In this document: positions 37,930 to 50,310 of the stretch, one piece after another
Numbering within the stretch: position 1 is the stretch's first letter
Layout: each line of letters starts with the position of its first letter
DNA from: Rhynchosporium graminicola
Taxonomy: Eukaryota; Ascomycota; Leotiomycetes; Helotiales; Ploettnerulaceae
Direction: 5' to 3'
Assembly (NCBI GenBank): GCA_900074885.1
Contig: FJUW01000065.1
Location: 1-64,000 of the forward strand
Length of the DNA stretch: 64,000 bases
Program-made: the position numbers and the translations under genes
The notes under the pieces: generated by a model
The model's input: the letters and a program-made list of their open reading frames with translations, nothing else
Told to the model about the DNA's origin: nothing
Databases searched by the model: none

Positions 37930-39435
37930 TATAAATATCACGGAGAAGAATCCTTTCTATAATTTCACCCTAGCTTAAAATTATACTAAGGAGTAATATA
38001 CTATATAGCTAAGATAAGATCGAAACTTATCTATTTTTAGAAAATTATAGAAAACTTATTAAATTAACCTTAATTGATATTTATCGCTTTTATATCCCGA
38101 AGAGGTAAAATTATATTTTTATCTTATAACTATACTAAGGCGCTTATTATCATACTTTATACTATTTTTTAATTTCTCTAATACTAAGCTTTATAAGTAT
38201 CGAATATTTCTTTATCTATCGGAATTATTATTTTCTAAGTTTTATTATAGATTCTATTGAATTTATCTAAGTCTTTTAAACTATATTATAAAAGCGCTAT
38301 ACCTTACGATTTCACTTTTATAATACGTAAACTTTTTAGATTATATTTTACTTATAGTATAGATATCTATAGTAATAAGTATCTAAGATATTAGTTATAT
38401 TATCTAATAATACTAAGAATTTTATTAATATTAAGACTTTATTTATATTATTAATCTTATTTATTACTATATCTAGCTTTAGACCTTTTATTTCTTCGAT
38501 CTTAATTACTAGTAGAACTTATAGTAATAATAAGCTATTATACTATTTCGAATTAAAAACTTAAATAAGATTCTACTAATAATAATTTTAATATTAAGTT
38601 ATAAATATATTATAAGAAATAAACTCTTTAAGTAGAAGATAATATTATAAATATTAAGGTCTGGAATTAGAATCTTAAGAGCTCTAGTATTTATAAATAG
38701 TAATAATAAGAGTTAGTAATAAGCTGAAAAAATTCGAAAGGAAAAGAAATTAGTAGTAGAGCTAAGATCGATTAGTATTTACTAAAGTGAATAAATAATG
38801 TATTATAATTACTAACTATTTATATATAAGATTAAGAGTTTATATAGCTTAATATTATCTTAGTTATTATATCTATAATTAACTAGCTAGCTAATAGTTA
38901 TTATCTTACTATATACTAGTAAGCTTTAAAACCTTAAGACTCTTAGGCTTAATAATCTTAGCTAAAAGTAAGTATAAAAGCTTCTTACTTTATCTTCTAA
39001 TATAATAGTTAACTAATTCTTATATAAGAAAGCTATTAGTAGAAGTAATTAGATAAGTTATAAATCTAAGTAGCTAATATATAATTCCTTTATAGCTATC
39101 TGAAAGAGGATCTCTAATATCTTATACTTAATATCTTCTAGTTTTAGGTAAATACGAGATTTTCTTTAGTAGTATCTAATATAATAGCTTCTTAGACTAA
39201 GTATATTATAGATTAGTTATTTAGTAGAAGTTCTAAGAACTTAAAAAGTATAAATTATCTTACTATAGATACTAATAGTAAGCTATAAGATTACTTATAA
39301 ATATTAGAAGTAAAGTCTATATATATCTTTTAGTACTTCCGGGAAATCTATAATTACTTTAAATAAGAGTACTTATTAGTAAGTCGACTATTAATATAAT
39401 CAGAATAAGATAGTTCCTAGAGATTAGTATACTAA
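37930..39435. mobile_element. AT-rich, RIP-like island of unknown origin
   Basis: Composition changes abruptly to the same TA-dominated, stop-rich type as the 1-29 kb nest, then returns to normal at about 39,440. At roughly 1.5 kb it is the size of a DNA transposon or a truncated LTR element. I found no terminal inverted repeats, target duplication or readable domain on either strand. Confidence 0.5.
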
Positions 39436-41668
39436 TATCTCTTGAAAATTCACCTTCACCTAAAGGGTGCAGAGGTTAAGCTTTACTTTCTAAAGGTCCG
39501 TTCTGTATTCCAACACCGTTTCAAGCAAAAGTACACAAACTGCACGGCTGGCGTAGCAGCACTTCGATGTGCGCTGTACCTTCTAACATCTATTACAGGA
39601 GTGATTGTGCAAGAGACGCACGAAGTGGATGAGCCAGACGAAATAGGAACCGGAAAAGCACTGTGGTAATCTAGTGCCGTTGAGAATCAAGCAAGGGCTA
39701 GAAAGGCTGTGCAGAGTCGAAAGAAGATAGTGAAACGGTGCTATTCCACCCTACTACTCCCCGCTGCATTGCCGCTGACATTCCTCGTGCCAGGGTATTT
39801 CAGTCGATGATGCTTCTACGATTCACCTTCGTAACATAGTGCAGGATAAGTTAGAGAGTGGAACAAAGTGGAGAGGCAACAGATCACCGTTTCAGGAGTC
39901 AGAAAAAAGTGGGTAGAGAGCACTAGGATGTGATGTGTGATCTCTCCTGCCAGACAGAAGGTGGCTCTTTTGCCACGATTTCCAAAGTCGAGCATCAAAT
40001 CCCAGCGACAGGCAGAAATACATTGTGTGAGAAGGAGTTAGAACTGGGCAGCAATTGAATGGGCTCGGCTTACATGAAGGTACATATGAATCTTGTGGAA
40101 CGTTTGTTAGCTTCAGAGGACATACATCAACTCCATCTATAATTTCGCTGTGTCATCCTGGCATTCTCGCATTCTAATGTTGGCCTTCAGGATGCCTCCT
40201 CCGCTGATTCAGAATCAGTTATCATAATATTTCCTTCCGAACTCCGAACTGTCACAGATTTTCAAGTCGCAATGCATCTTTTCTCGTCACATCAGATTCG
40301 ATCGACTGAAAGCATGGCAAACGTCATCCGAGAGAGGTTTAATTGAAAGATTCTGTTTTCGTATTCAAATGCAATTACTGCAGCTCGCCACCGATCCCGT
40401 GAGCAAATAGCAAGAATATTAATCGTATAAACGTATCCGTAGATATTTCATAGTGTTCCACCTTGCCCGTGCTGGGCTCTTGGCAGCGTGGAAGCGAGAC
40501 TCTAAACCTTAATAGGAAGTCTATTGTGGGCGGGAATCACGCTTGAAATTTTAGCTCCTGCCATGGTGGATCCATGGATAACGACTTTGAAAGAGCAGAA
40601 GTTTGGGCCAGAAAAAACGAGGCCCTCAAAGGCAAGCCTATACTCAAGGAAGTGAGCAGGCTGTGAGACTCTCTGTCCGAGAACCGTAGAACGATCTCAT
40701 CTTGAATGTCACAGCATTAACAAGGAGTGTTCGATCTTCGCAGGCTTACATCACACTCAGATACCAGAATATAGTAACAGTTTGCAAGTGATTCCAGGCT
40801 GGAGCACGTCAAATGAGTCTTCGACAGGTTTTTGGACAGTGCTGGCCTGGCATAGCAGGACATTAATAGCAGTAGCGAGTCGGTGTAATACTTCAGAAGA
40901 GCAGCAATACCAATAGAACAGGACAGATCCAATTAAAATGTCACAAAATTACTGGAGCACGTTACTAATACAGTATTTGCTGAGTTTTGGGTTTTGATAC
41001 CACCAACTTACGTTCACATATTATTAACAATTGAGTATTTCACTTGCCGGACTTATTGATGTGGAAATTTAATATAATCAACGGTTATATTTATTGATTT
41101 CTATCAATATTTATACATTATATATAACATCTTTTATATTACAGGCCGAGGGTAGAGCTTTCTTCAGTTGCATCGGACCTTTATGTGCAGATGTGAATTT
41201 CGCAGTAGTTATCTTATGTTCGGGGAAGAAGAAGCGTCTCTTCTTATCTTCCTAAAGACAATCTGTTCCTGAATCAGACGTTTTGTTTCACGGCACTATG
41301 TGTTCAATACTCTTTCACCTCAAGAGTGAATAGTGTAGTAGCCGAATTACCGCATGTGAACATTGTTATACGATAGTGGGTGCTGGCGCGATTGTCAGTA
41401 GATTGAGTGCCTTCAGCAACTGCTCGCACAATTTTCATTTCTACCTTCAACACAATTGCGCATTTCCCTCATGTATAACGGTACCAATAATTCTTACGAC
41501 AACAACATTAGAGACCTGTACTGACATACCCCGGAATAAGGGATCTGCAGATACATATACCAAGGCAATATTTTCCCGGATCAATGTAGCAGTCGATGCT
41601 TACAATATGAGAATCTACAAGGAGTAATGTAGCGGACCACGAGACTTCAACCCGTGAGTCCCTCTCGT
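39436..41668. other. Spacer without recognisable genes
   Basis: Normal to slightly AT-rich sequence with frames of at most about 80 codons. None has a convincing product. The stretch 40,990-41,150 is AT-rich. Confidence 0.5.
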
Positions 41669-42088
41669 TCATTTTCCGACATCACTGAGCAGATTTCGAG
41701 CCCTGAAATAAGAAACGGGGTGCTTCGGATCATGGAAACCAACCGGTGATTTGTTAAACGGGCCAGGAAATCCGATTTGCACTCGAGCGATCCTATTATA
41801 TAGGATTAATCTATCGGGACTGAGCAAACACCTCTTCCCAGCCCTGGGAGCAAGATACGGAGCTTTTGTCGCATCTATCACATCGCCGGTAGGTGGGTGG
41901 TGGGCCAGGAAATCTATTCTGCCCTTGATTTTGCTGTGGCGGGCCATCAGCATTAAGTTGACACTCCTGGCCAGCTCTGCTGGTGTAGCTGAGTAGATAT
42001 CAGATCGCCAATCATCTATTTTGGACTTCACAGTCATAAATGAGGATCGAGGAGCTCGATAGCTATCTCCCAGACGAAGCTTAGTCAT
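41669..42088 (-). pseudogene. Unidentified coding fragment truncated by a minisatellite
   Basis: A 139-codon minus-strand frame has a protein-like composition (WRSDIYSATPAELARSVNLM, DFLAHHPPTGDVIDATKAPY, GFPGPFNKSPVGF). I do not recognise it. Its first codons (MTKLRLGD) lie within the neighbouring minisatellite, so the natural N-terminus is probably missing and the apparent ATG is accidental. It is best read as the remaining C-terminal part of a gene. Confidence 0.4.
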
Positions 42089-42340
42089 CTTCGACCACCT
42101 AGCTAAGCTTTGACCACCCAGACGAAGCTTAGTCAGCTTCGACTACTGTATCTAGTTGAGCTTCGACCACCCAGCTAAGCTTAGTCAGCTTCGACTACCA
42201 AGCTTCAACTATCTAAATAAAGCTGAGTCAGCTTCGACCATCAAGCTTCGATCACTAAGCTTCGACAACTAAGCTTTAACTACCTAAAATAAAGCTGAGT
42301 CAACTTCGACTACTAAGACGAAGTAAGACTTTTAGCTTTA
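42069..42340. repeat. Minisatellite of AAGCTTAGTC/AGCTTCGACCACC units
   Basis: About eight to ten imperfect units alternate GACGAAGCTTAGTC-like and AGCTTCGACCACC-like halves. Many carry the AAGCTT palindrome, and the right half has drifted toward AT. It ends just before the solo LTR. Confidence 0.85.
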
Positions 42341-42346
42341 ATTATC

Positions 42347-42615
42347 TGTGACGACAGCTTACCTGAAGGTCACATGAGGAGAAGGATAGGTACCGGGGCC
42401 CAAGTTCACAGGCATCCCGGCACAACTGGTGGCCGACTCGGTACAGTATCGGACCAGTACCGGCACATGTATATAAGGTGCCTCGCACTCCATCTATCTT
42501 CTTCTTTCTTCCTTATCTTCTTGTTTCCTTAGTAGTAGATCATATAAGATCGCTCTTGGCCTCCCTACTTGTTTTATCCCTGCTCGTATACCGCCTTGAG
42601 TCTTGTGTCGTTACA
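42347..42615 (+). mobile_element. Solo family-A gypsy LTR, well preserved, TSD TTATC
   Basis: It is 269 bases long, starts TGTGACGACAGC and ends GTGTCGTTACA, flanked by TTATC at 42,342-42,346 and 42,616-42,620. It matches the LTRs at 10,566-10,833 and 28,831-29,099 but keeps CA and TG where those have TA, so it shows the unmutated family sequence. Confidence 0.95.
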
Positions 42616-42620
42616 TTATC

Positions 42621-44295
42621 TACTTAACCTTAGATCTAAAGTCGCGAATATAAGAGAAATACTCTATATACTATCGATCAAGACTTTAGATAAGTTATAT
42701 ATAGTAGATGAATCCGAGGCTTTTTCAATTCTCCGACTTTATAAAGACAATAGAGATAAGTATATAATAAAGAGATAAGAGTGCTTTATAAGTAAGATCG
42801 TATCTCGACCTGCTAAGTTCAATTCCCGAATCCTCAAATCCGAAGTCTAAATACTCTTATTATATTCTAGTCTCTGTATTATAGACTTCAAGTTTCGTAT
42901 ACTTAATTATTCAATCTCTTTCTTTCTATTATAATATTCACTTATAACTGCCCTGATCGACTTCAATTCTCAACATGGTTTTAGGCCTTATATCCTCTTG
43001 ATATACTAGTGACCTCTATATATCCGAATTTCACAAAGAACGACGTTAATATGTTTATAAAAATTCTAAGACAATATGCTTTTGCTCTCAGCTATAATAG
43101 ATTCTCTAAGAACTATAGTAGCTATTTTCAATACCTTTTTGAATATGTTTTAGTATATGGAAAGTCGCGGAATATCAGCGAGTAAGATTTTGTCGAGCTC
43201 AAGAAATTGATTTCGATAAGCAGTTCTATAATTGTAAACACTAGTAGGCATTGAAGGCAGGATCCCGATTTTGACCACCAGTCTAGTGAGCAGTTGTCAG
43301 CAAAAATTGTTGAGCCAGGGACTCACAATTGATAAATCCAGACAGGCATTTTCGTGGCCAAAGAGGGACCGTCAATCTCGTGCTCTTTCACAAAGCCAAA
43401 TCACTAATCAAGTATACGATGGCGGTTTAGGGCTCATGAAGTGTAGCATGATACCTACTTCGGCGCGTGATCGATGTGAGTAGAATCGAGAATTATGGGT
43501 TAACAGAAGTTATGAGCATTATTGAAGTAAATTTCTCTCCTCATATGTGATATTGCAGAAGACATTCGGCACAGGGTTGATCGATCGGCCTCTCTCGTGG
43601 CGAATTTCAATGTGACGGGGGAAAGGCGCAGCGTGCTGCAGAGATTCTTCTGGGACCGGCTGAAATGCTTTGAAAAGAAAAGAATATAGACTCAGAACAA
43701 CTATAGCTTTTAAGCAGGAGTTTGGGCGAGGTGAGAGGGGCTAGATCCGGTGCATGCTAATGGTAGAGAAATGCATATAGTGTATACTAAAACTGATAAG
43801 CAATCAAAGTTCTCACGTGGACTTGTCACTTCTTATCGAGATTTTGGTAGCTTCAGATTCAGATATTTGCATTCTGCGGTCTTAGGAATAGAAGGATTAC
43901 AGTCGCTCGGCCGCATGGCTGTGTTATGTACCTAGGTAGGTATGCTTGGATCCATCTCGCTTGATATTACGCTAACCTGATATAGACTAGACCAGTCTTT
44001 TATCTGTTTCTTGAAGCAGAAGGCTGCCTCAAGCTTTCCGTCAATCCTTTGCAGTTGAACTCAGACGCCTCGAATATTACAGATTTCATGTTCCATCATA
44101 ACCGGCGACCGAATCCCACAGTAGAGTGTCGAAACTACCGGTAAGCTTCCCTACATCCTGCCAGTCTTCTTTAGGATATATTCCATTTGTGACGCAGTCA
44201 TTTGATACGTCCTCACCCTTTGGCAAAAGCTTACATAGAGCTGTTGCCAGATCAAAAGAAGCAATCTACTCGACGACTTTACGATCTCCTTCGTA
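42621..44295. other. Spacer, AT-rich at its left end
   Basis: Bases 42,621-43,200 are AT-rich and stop-rich, like decayed repeat sequence. From about 43,240 the composition is normal. Short frames at 43,271-43,483 and 43,750-43,935 have no recognisable product. Confidence 0.5.
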
Positions 44296-45602
44296 ATGTC
44301 GCCTCCTCTCAGCTGCACCCTGTGTACCTTGTGCAACCGGAAACCTATCGGTCATGCTGGTCATAAGAAGTGTAACGGTTGCAGATCAGCCGTATGTTGC
44401 TCTCTCGATTACCAAAAGAAGGACTGGCGCTTACACAAGCTGGTCTGCAATCAGCTCAAGTCTTTTGGAACACAGAACCCTCGACCATCCGCAGCTCACA
44501 AAATTGCCATATTCCTTCCAGCCGACCAAGATACGCCAAAGCTCCTTTGGGTCAAAGTTGTCGAGGCAAATGGCGACATTGATCTAGAAGCCCCGAGGTT
44601 AATAAGTGTCTTGGGCCCGGCGAATTCAAGGCCGAATGCGTCTATGCTAGTTTCAGTCTGCCTAGAAGCAAGTATGGCCACCAGATATACAACTTCGACC
44701 ACACCACTGTTATGTACGTTCGGTGCAACAAAGATGCGGATGGTTCAGCTCCTAACCAGTCTATCGTCGGCATGATGAAGGGAGTGTATCAGCAAGAGAA
44801 TCACTGGAAAGGGTTGATAGTGATTGTCAGCAGACCAGGAACATTGATTAACCCTCGCGTGTACAAAGATGTCACTGCCACAACCTTTCGAGTCACCATA
44901 GATTTCTTCAAAGCCATCAATTCTGGACTTGACTCCCCAGGACTCAAAGTTCCCACTACTGAGGCAGCAACTGATCATCTGGTCCCCCATTCAAACATGG
45001 TCCAAGGCGTCGAAATTGCCAGCAAAGGCGACGCTTTTCTTCATGGAAAGATGAGGTACACCGAAGTTCAAGTCTCTTTTGACAATCCAATCTTTACCAT
45101 TAGTCCCACGCAAATCTCCGAACACATGGGGTTCCCGCTTCAGGTGAGAAATGCTGGAGACTTCCGTCGTCGGGATGTAGAAAAGGGCGATAAGATGGGA
45201 TTCAATACATTCAAGAACCGCTCTGCTTTGTTTCTGAACATGGAGGCGGACATTCAGGGTCACAATTGGGGATGGGCTGACATCTTCGTATGGGATCAGG
45301 ATATTGGAACAGTTCTCGTTGTCAGACAAGATAAGAGATTGCTAACCTCTCCGCAAGTTGAAGCTCTAGCCAAATAATGCAAGCTTGAGCAATTGGAGTC
45401 CATGGAAATACTCGGAGAAGGCTTTTACGATGAATCAGGAGGGCCCAAGAGCAAGGCGGAAGTCCTCAAGGCAAAAAAAGATTTTATCCGACTTCATATA
45501 GGTAGAGAGGCTTTCGAGAAGTATTTCCACGAGATGAAGGAGAAAAAGGTTCTTGCGGGCGATGGTAGTTGGGAGCACGCCAAAGCTCCATACTGCGATT
45601 AA
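44296..45602 (+). pseudogene. MYND zinc-finger family protein, copy 1, disrupted
   Basis: It begins with ATG and an N-terminal MYND finger (ligands C10, C13, C26, C29, C35, H47, C51), but the ligand expected at residue 39 is Tyr (TAC at 44,410-44,412). The frame shifts near 44,590 in a run of four C; one more C would restore continuity into the frame that runs to 45,377. There TAA interrupts, and the same frame continues to a second stop at 45,600-45,602. The complete chain would be about 436 residues. The TGC-to-TAC and CAA-to-TAA changes are both of the RIP type. The region after the finger is the conserved part shared with the three downstream copies. MYND fingers mediate protein-protein contacts; the role of this family is unknown. 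Confidence 0.75.
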
Positions 45603-46475
45603 TGGTCGTTCATGTAGATCGTTCGCTGGAATCCTGATGGTTCTCTTGCTATCTTCAAGAAACGCCCGGAAATCGCTTTGATAATGATATGCTGGACCCA
45701 GGACTTGGGTTCGGAGATTGCACACAAAGTCATTTGATATCCTATGTATCTGAGGGAAAAAGCGGTTATTTGATTAAGACATTCACCATCTTTGAGTCCA
45801 CGTAAGCTCTTGAGTCGTGTATCAAGGCTGATATTTATCTATGACTTTCTCTTGGTTCTCATCGATTGGCGAATGGATCAAGGAAAGCAATGGAAACTGA
45901 AAATGATTCCGAGACATTCAACACTCAAAGGTAGCGAAATCCGTCTCTGGCGAAGGGGTTTTGGAAAATCGTGGGTCATGATCTCCAAGGAATCTCCTAT
46001 AGGTAAAGTCATCAAACCGCTATGTTGTATTACAATTGTTCGTTTAAATGATTACTGGGATATGAAGTTTTCGTGACTATGAAACCAAGTTGCGACCTTA
46101 AATTTAATCTGGCAAGCTCGATTCGCCGAAGATGAAATACCTAGCCTCGACTTACTGATAAGCGTGTCTACTTCATTTTCGAAGGGCTCACCTTCGAGCT
46201 GTTGTGACATACTGATTTCGTCTTCGACTCAAAATTATCGACACTTTACAACATTGATTTTCTTGATCGTGAAGCTGCCAGAGAGGAACAAGTAACAAGT
46301 TCTCTGATACTGATTGTACGTGTTAGCTGACCCCTTGATGCCTCCTGTCGTCTGCTTTCAACGAAAGCACAGTGATCTCATATTACCATAGTTCCAAAAT
46401 TTCACATCCGTCCGTCGAACCTCAAGTCAATCTCTAATAAAAGAGTCTCGAGTCAAGACGGCTCAACCTGAAACC

Positions 46476-47222
46476 ATGGAGCCGCTGACATGTGCACTTT
46501 GCGACAGCGAGGACGCAGTCCTTTGCACTCTTTGCAAAGATGCTGCCTTCTGCGCCAGAGGCTGCAACGTTACAGGGAAACGCATCCACAAGCTTCTATG
46601 TCCGGAAATCGAACGATGGGGCCAATCTATAGCACGTCCTGCCGAGGACTCCTATATCGGTATTCTTTTCCCTGAACATGGTACCGGTCCTGAGCTCTAC
46701 TGGTCTCAAGGCAGATACAAACTTCATACAAATGAAATTACGGGTCTGGTCGAGAGAACCGACCTGCTGAGCGTCAACGGCGAAAAAGTTACTTCTGGAG
46801 ACATTGAAATCACTTCCAACCTTGCCACAAAGAACGAAGTTCCGATTCCTTTCATTTTCAGCATGCGGGATCGCAGGGTTTCTGATGAATCATCGGTCAA
46901 CCTCTCCATTCTGGAGATGACGCGAGGAGATCAACGTGGAGTTTGGGCAGGTCCAGCGGTCATCTACTGCCGAAATGAAAATGTCTCTCTTACCGACTTG
47001 ACCTATTTTATAACCTTCCTCAAATCCTACCGAGACAAAGCTGGTTCTCTCAAGCATGCTATTCGGGTGGGTGAGCTTTCCCATGTGGAATCTGGTCGGC
47101 CTCAGCTATTTAATGCGGTGAGGCAATTCGTGCAAGTCAGAAAGGAGGCACGAAAAGTGGTGGCAGCACCAGTGTCTGTGAAAAGAGTTCGTTTTGATCT
47201 TACAAATATTGAGGATGGTTAG
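46476..47222 (+). CDS. MYND zinc-finger protein, copy 2, intact
   Basis: A single exon of 248 codons with a well-placed ATG. Residues 6-42 form a complete MYND finger: C6-x2-C9-x7-C17-x2-C20-x5-C26-x3-C30-x7-H38-x3-C42. The rest shares WAGP and following positions with the neighbouring copies but ends earlier than copy 1 (248 against about 436 residues), so it lacks the C-terminal half seen there. It ends with a basic stretch (KEARKVVAAPVSVKRVRF). It is the only undamaged member of the four-copy array. A role as an adaptor or regulator is inferred from the finger only. Confidence 0.85.
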   Translation: MEPLTCALCDSEDAVLCTLCKDAAFCARGCNVTGKRIHKLLCPEIERWGQSIARPAEDSYIGILFPEHGTGPELYWSQGRYKLHTNEITGLVERTDLLSVNGEKVTSGDIEITSNLATKNEVPIPFIFSMRDRRVSDESSVNLSILEMTRGDQRGVWAGPAVIYCRNENVSLTDLTYFITFLKSYRDKAGSLKHAIRVGELSHVESGRPQLFNAVRQFVQVRKEARKVVAAPVSVKRVRFDLTNIEDG

Positions 47223-47815
47223 GAGGTTTTCGGAAAGTGGTATGTGTGATGCAAGTCTGTCGCACTCTCCGCAACGGGCAGATCAACTCGAGAGCAAGCG
47301 TTATTCCACATATCATGTAAAATGCATTTCCTATGGCAAAGCGATGGCCACTTCCGATCTGAGCGTGAACAATTGTGTCGTTGAATAAGCATACAGATCT
47401 CAGGGAAATGGCCGATCAATTGAGTGAAAATCAGAATTGATCATCCAAGCAAGTGCATAGCTGGAATTCTGCCTCCACAGAGAGGTGGCTAAAAGCAAAT
47501 CTCTTGTTTCATTCCACCGCTGGCTGCCTATACCCCCTTTTTGACATAGCTTTGGGAGTATGGTGCCTCTGAGTAGTGGGAGCTTGTAGATATTGTTGAA
47601 GGTGAAATGTCTTTGGTACGCAGGGTGTTGACACAACTCTGGGAGTAGAAATGACTTGAGTATCACTCCCGCATTCATTCACCAGAAGTGGGTAGATTTG
47701 TTCATGGAGTTAAGTCTCTTTTAGTTGGATCTTTGGAGTAAGTGAATTAGGGTACGCTATTGACACACGATGTTCTACTTTGTTCTACTACATAAGAAAC
47801 CTTTTCTACATGTAG

Positions 47816-48706
47816 TTGACAGCCACTCCAAAAAAAGAACATCATACCCTTTCAAAAGCACCATTCCCAACTCTCAACATCACTACGGAGCCTTCCCGCT
47901 GCTGTATCTGCAACAAGCCCAGCAAAATTCAATGTCCAACTTGCAAGTCTGCAGACTATTGCTGCCGCCACTGTCAAGCTGATGATCAAGCTTCCCACGA
48001 CTTACTTTGCGGGGCAATGATCGAATTTCTCAAGACTACACCGAAGCCCAAGAAGAACTTAGTTCTTGCTCTTTACTTTCCAATTCTACCATTGGTGACC
48101 AAGGGCAAATTTCCAGTGTTCATTTGGTTCGACAGGGAAAACAGCATCAGCACAAACAAGCCAACTGGAGCTGTCGAACGGATCAGCTGCCTCGCCGACG
48201 AAGAGAATAGCAATCCTAGTGGTAAGAGTTTCGGGATCTGCCGGAACTATGTCACGGAGGCCTACCTAAGCCACACCATCGTTCTTTATCTCAGACACGC
48301 CTTTCGTTTTGACGGATCGCGAATGAATGTGAGCTTGCTCGAAACATGCAAAGGAAATGTCCAAGAGCAATGGGCAGGACCATTGGCATCATCGCGTTCT
48401 TCCAAGAGAATGTCACGCCAAGAATAGACGAGCAGAGAGAAGGACCATCAAAACTAAGCGATGAACAGCCCATGATCGAGAAGGACCTACACATGGCAAA
48501 GCTGGTTCGAAAGGCTAGATTTGTTGAGTTCTGTTGAGTTCTTCCAGGTTTGCAATGGAGGAAAGATTGCCAGTGGTGATCGTTCTTGGGCGAACGAGGT
48601 TGCGCCTTACGAGGACGCCGAAACGGAAAATGCGAGTGAGGATATAGTGGCTCAACTACTTGGAGGTCTGTCGGTGACAGAAGCTTGGGCGAAAAGGATA
48701 GGTTGA
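47816..48706 (+). pseudogene. MYND zinc-finger family protein, copy 3, disrupted
   Basis: The first frame (47,816-48,427) encodes a full MYND finger (CCIC, CPTC, YCCRHC, H-x3-C) and the family region up to EQWAGP, then stops. Family-like sequence continues in another frame (IIAFFQENV, EKDLHMAKLVRKARF) to a TGA at 48,535-48,537, and in a third frame at 48,521-48,706 with GGKIASGDRSWANEVAPY, the counterpart of the end of copy 1. The shift near 48,530 coincides with a short TTGAGTTCTG duplication. No in-frame ATG precedes the finger: TAG stands just before a TTG. This is a dead paralogue. Confidence 0.75.
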
Positions 48707-49580
48707 GAACAGGAACAAAGCGTGAGTGTCTACTTCCTCATGGACGCTTTATACAAGGGATGGCTAGCGATGATCTTGCGACTATGACAGACTATGACAT
48801 GCCTGGACTTTTCATATGCTTGTTTACAAACCTCTCTCATGATTGACCGTCAGAGTGCTCTTCAGGCTTTGCCGGCATACGCTATTGACTAGCCTGCTTG
48901 AGGTGTCGCTTTTGAAATAGCATGAGGATACTTTAATGTGAATTCGTGTAGGCTAGGATCTAGTTTTATGAAGGTTACTCCTTGGATCTATCGATTTCAG
49001 ACCAGATTTTACTTCTATACATTCCGATCACATCCCGCCTTGGCTTTGTTGACAGGCTTTAAGCGAGACAACGTTGATCAAAACGTGACCTACAGCTACG
49101 TTTGCCAGTGATATCGCAACGATCACGAATAAAATCAAGAAAGCTGTGCTGAGTGATTTCAAAGTAATCAAATGAGGTATGAAGATCCAAAATTACATGC
49201 ATAGCTAGTGTTCCACTGTTACGTGGCTCAATTTACGACCGGAACGCCTTGTACAAAGTGCTGGGTCTGTCGAAAATCAATCTGGATAGCTCAAAAGAGA
49301 TACGAAAGGCTTGGAATATCCAATTGAAATCCAGTTTTATGGTGAAATGTGTTACAGGACCGTACAGCGAGCTTCGGCGCTATAGCATTTCTCTAAAAGA
49401 AAGAAAGGATACCTGCGCTAGGCATTAAGATATGTTCTCATCAGACTCTTCGTCTACTCCTTCTCTCCTCCTTCAATTCTACTACAACTCGACCCTCGAC
49501 CTCACATGAGATCGCTCTCCTCTTCACATCAGACCCAGAACTTCCATAGTCTTTCTGCTTGAAAGTGACACCTAACCGCA

Positions 49581-50310
49581 GTGGGTACGGAACCTCCTGG
49601 TTTCGAAAACCACCTTAGTATTGACCAGCCTGAGCCCCAATCATTTACTATCTCCAAGAACAAACACGACGCTAAATTGAATATTGTGAAAGACTTCCGG
49701 GCAAGACGTGACGAGGATGGCTCAAAGCCGGATCGGTATTTTCAGAAATTTGCATCGAGAAAGGTCACCAAAATGTGGATGGGTCCGATGATCATCACAT
49801 TCAGGACTGAGCCAGGAGACAAGCCGTTTTTCTCGATGGACTTTAGCCTCAAATATCTTTGCCACATGTCCAAATTGCGAGACTGTCTGGAGACCTACAT
49901 CGTGCTGGATCAGAAAGTACAGGCAACACTGATCAGGTGTCTGGGGTAGCAAAAGTCCGCAGGCGAAGCCGAATTTGCTGTCTTTGACCTCGACAAGAAG
50001 GACCCCATTTTCTGTCTAGAAGATGTCGAAAACAGAGTATCCCTGTGGCTAGGTCCATGGGCTTGCCACTCCTAATCTACAAGCTCAGCAACATGAAGCG
50101 TGTCAACTTAAAGCAAACCAAATCCGAGAAGCTAGCTAGATAGCTTTGCAGTAATAACCCAGACGTCATGTTCCTGACTATTGACGCAGACTCAAGAAGC
50201 CAAATGGTAGGTTACGCTTGATGAAATACTATAGGGAGATGTCACCCAAAACGTTCAAGTTGCGAAAAATGACTAGAAGCTGCTGGGTTCCCGTCAACTT
50301 AAGGCTCTAG
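49581..50310 (+). pseudogene. MYND-family remnant, copy 4, finger missing
   Basis: The frame to 49,949 lacks a start codon and a finger but has the family middle part (KMWMGPMIITFR). After a stop, fragments in changing frames match copy 1 in order: an LPLLIYKLSNMKR segment, then FLTIDADS (copy 1: FLNMEADI), then LLGSRQLKALVCNYRN near 50,280 (copy 1: LLTSPQVEALAKQC). At least three stops and two shifts lie in between. Confidence 0.6.

Noticed and set aside
42569..42778. A 69-codon plus-strand frame
   Set aside because: Its first part lies in the solo LTR (ending at 42,615), so it is a chance fusion of LTR and flank.
42780..42850. A GTTCAATTC motif that resembles a tRNA T-arm
   Set aside because: No matching acceptor, D or anticodon stems could be folded around it.
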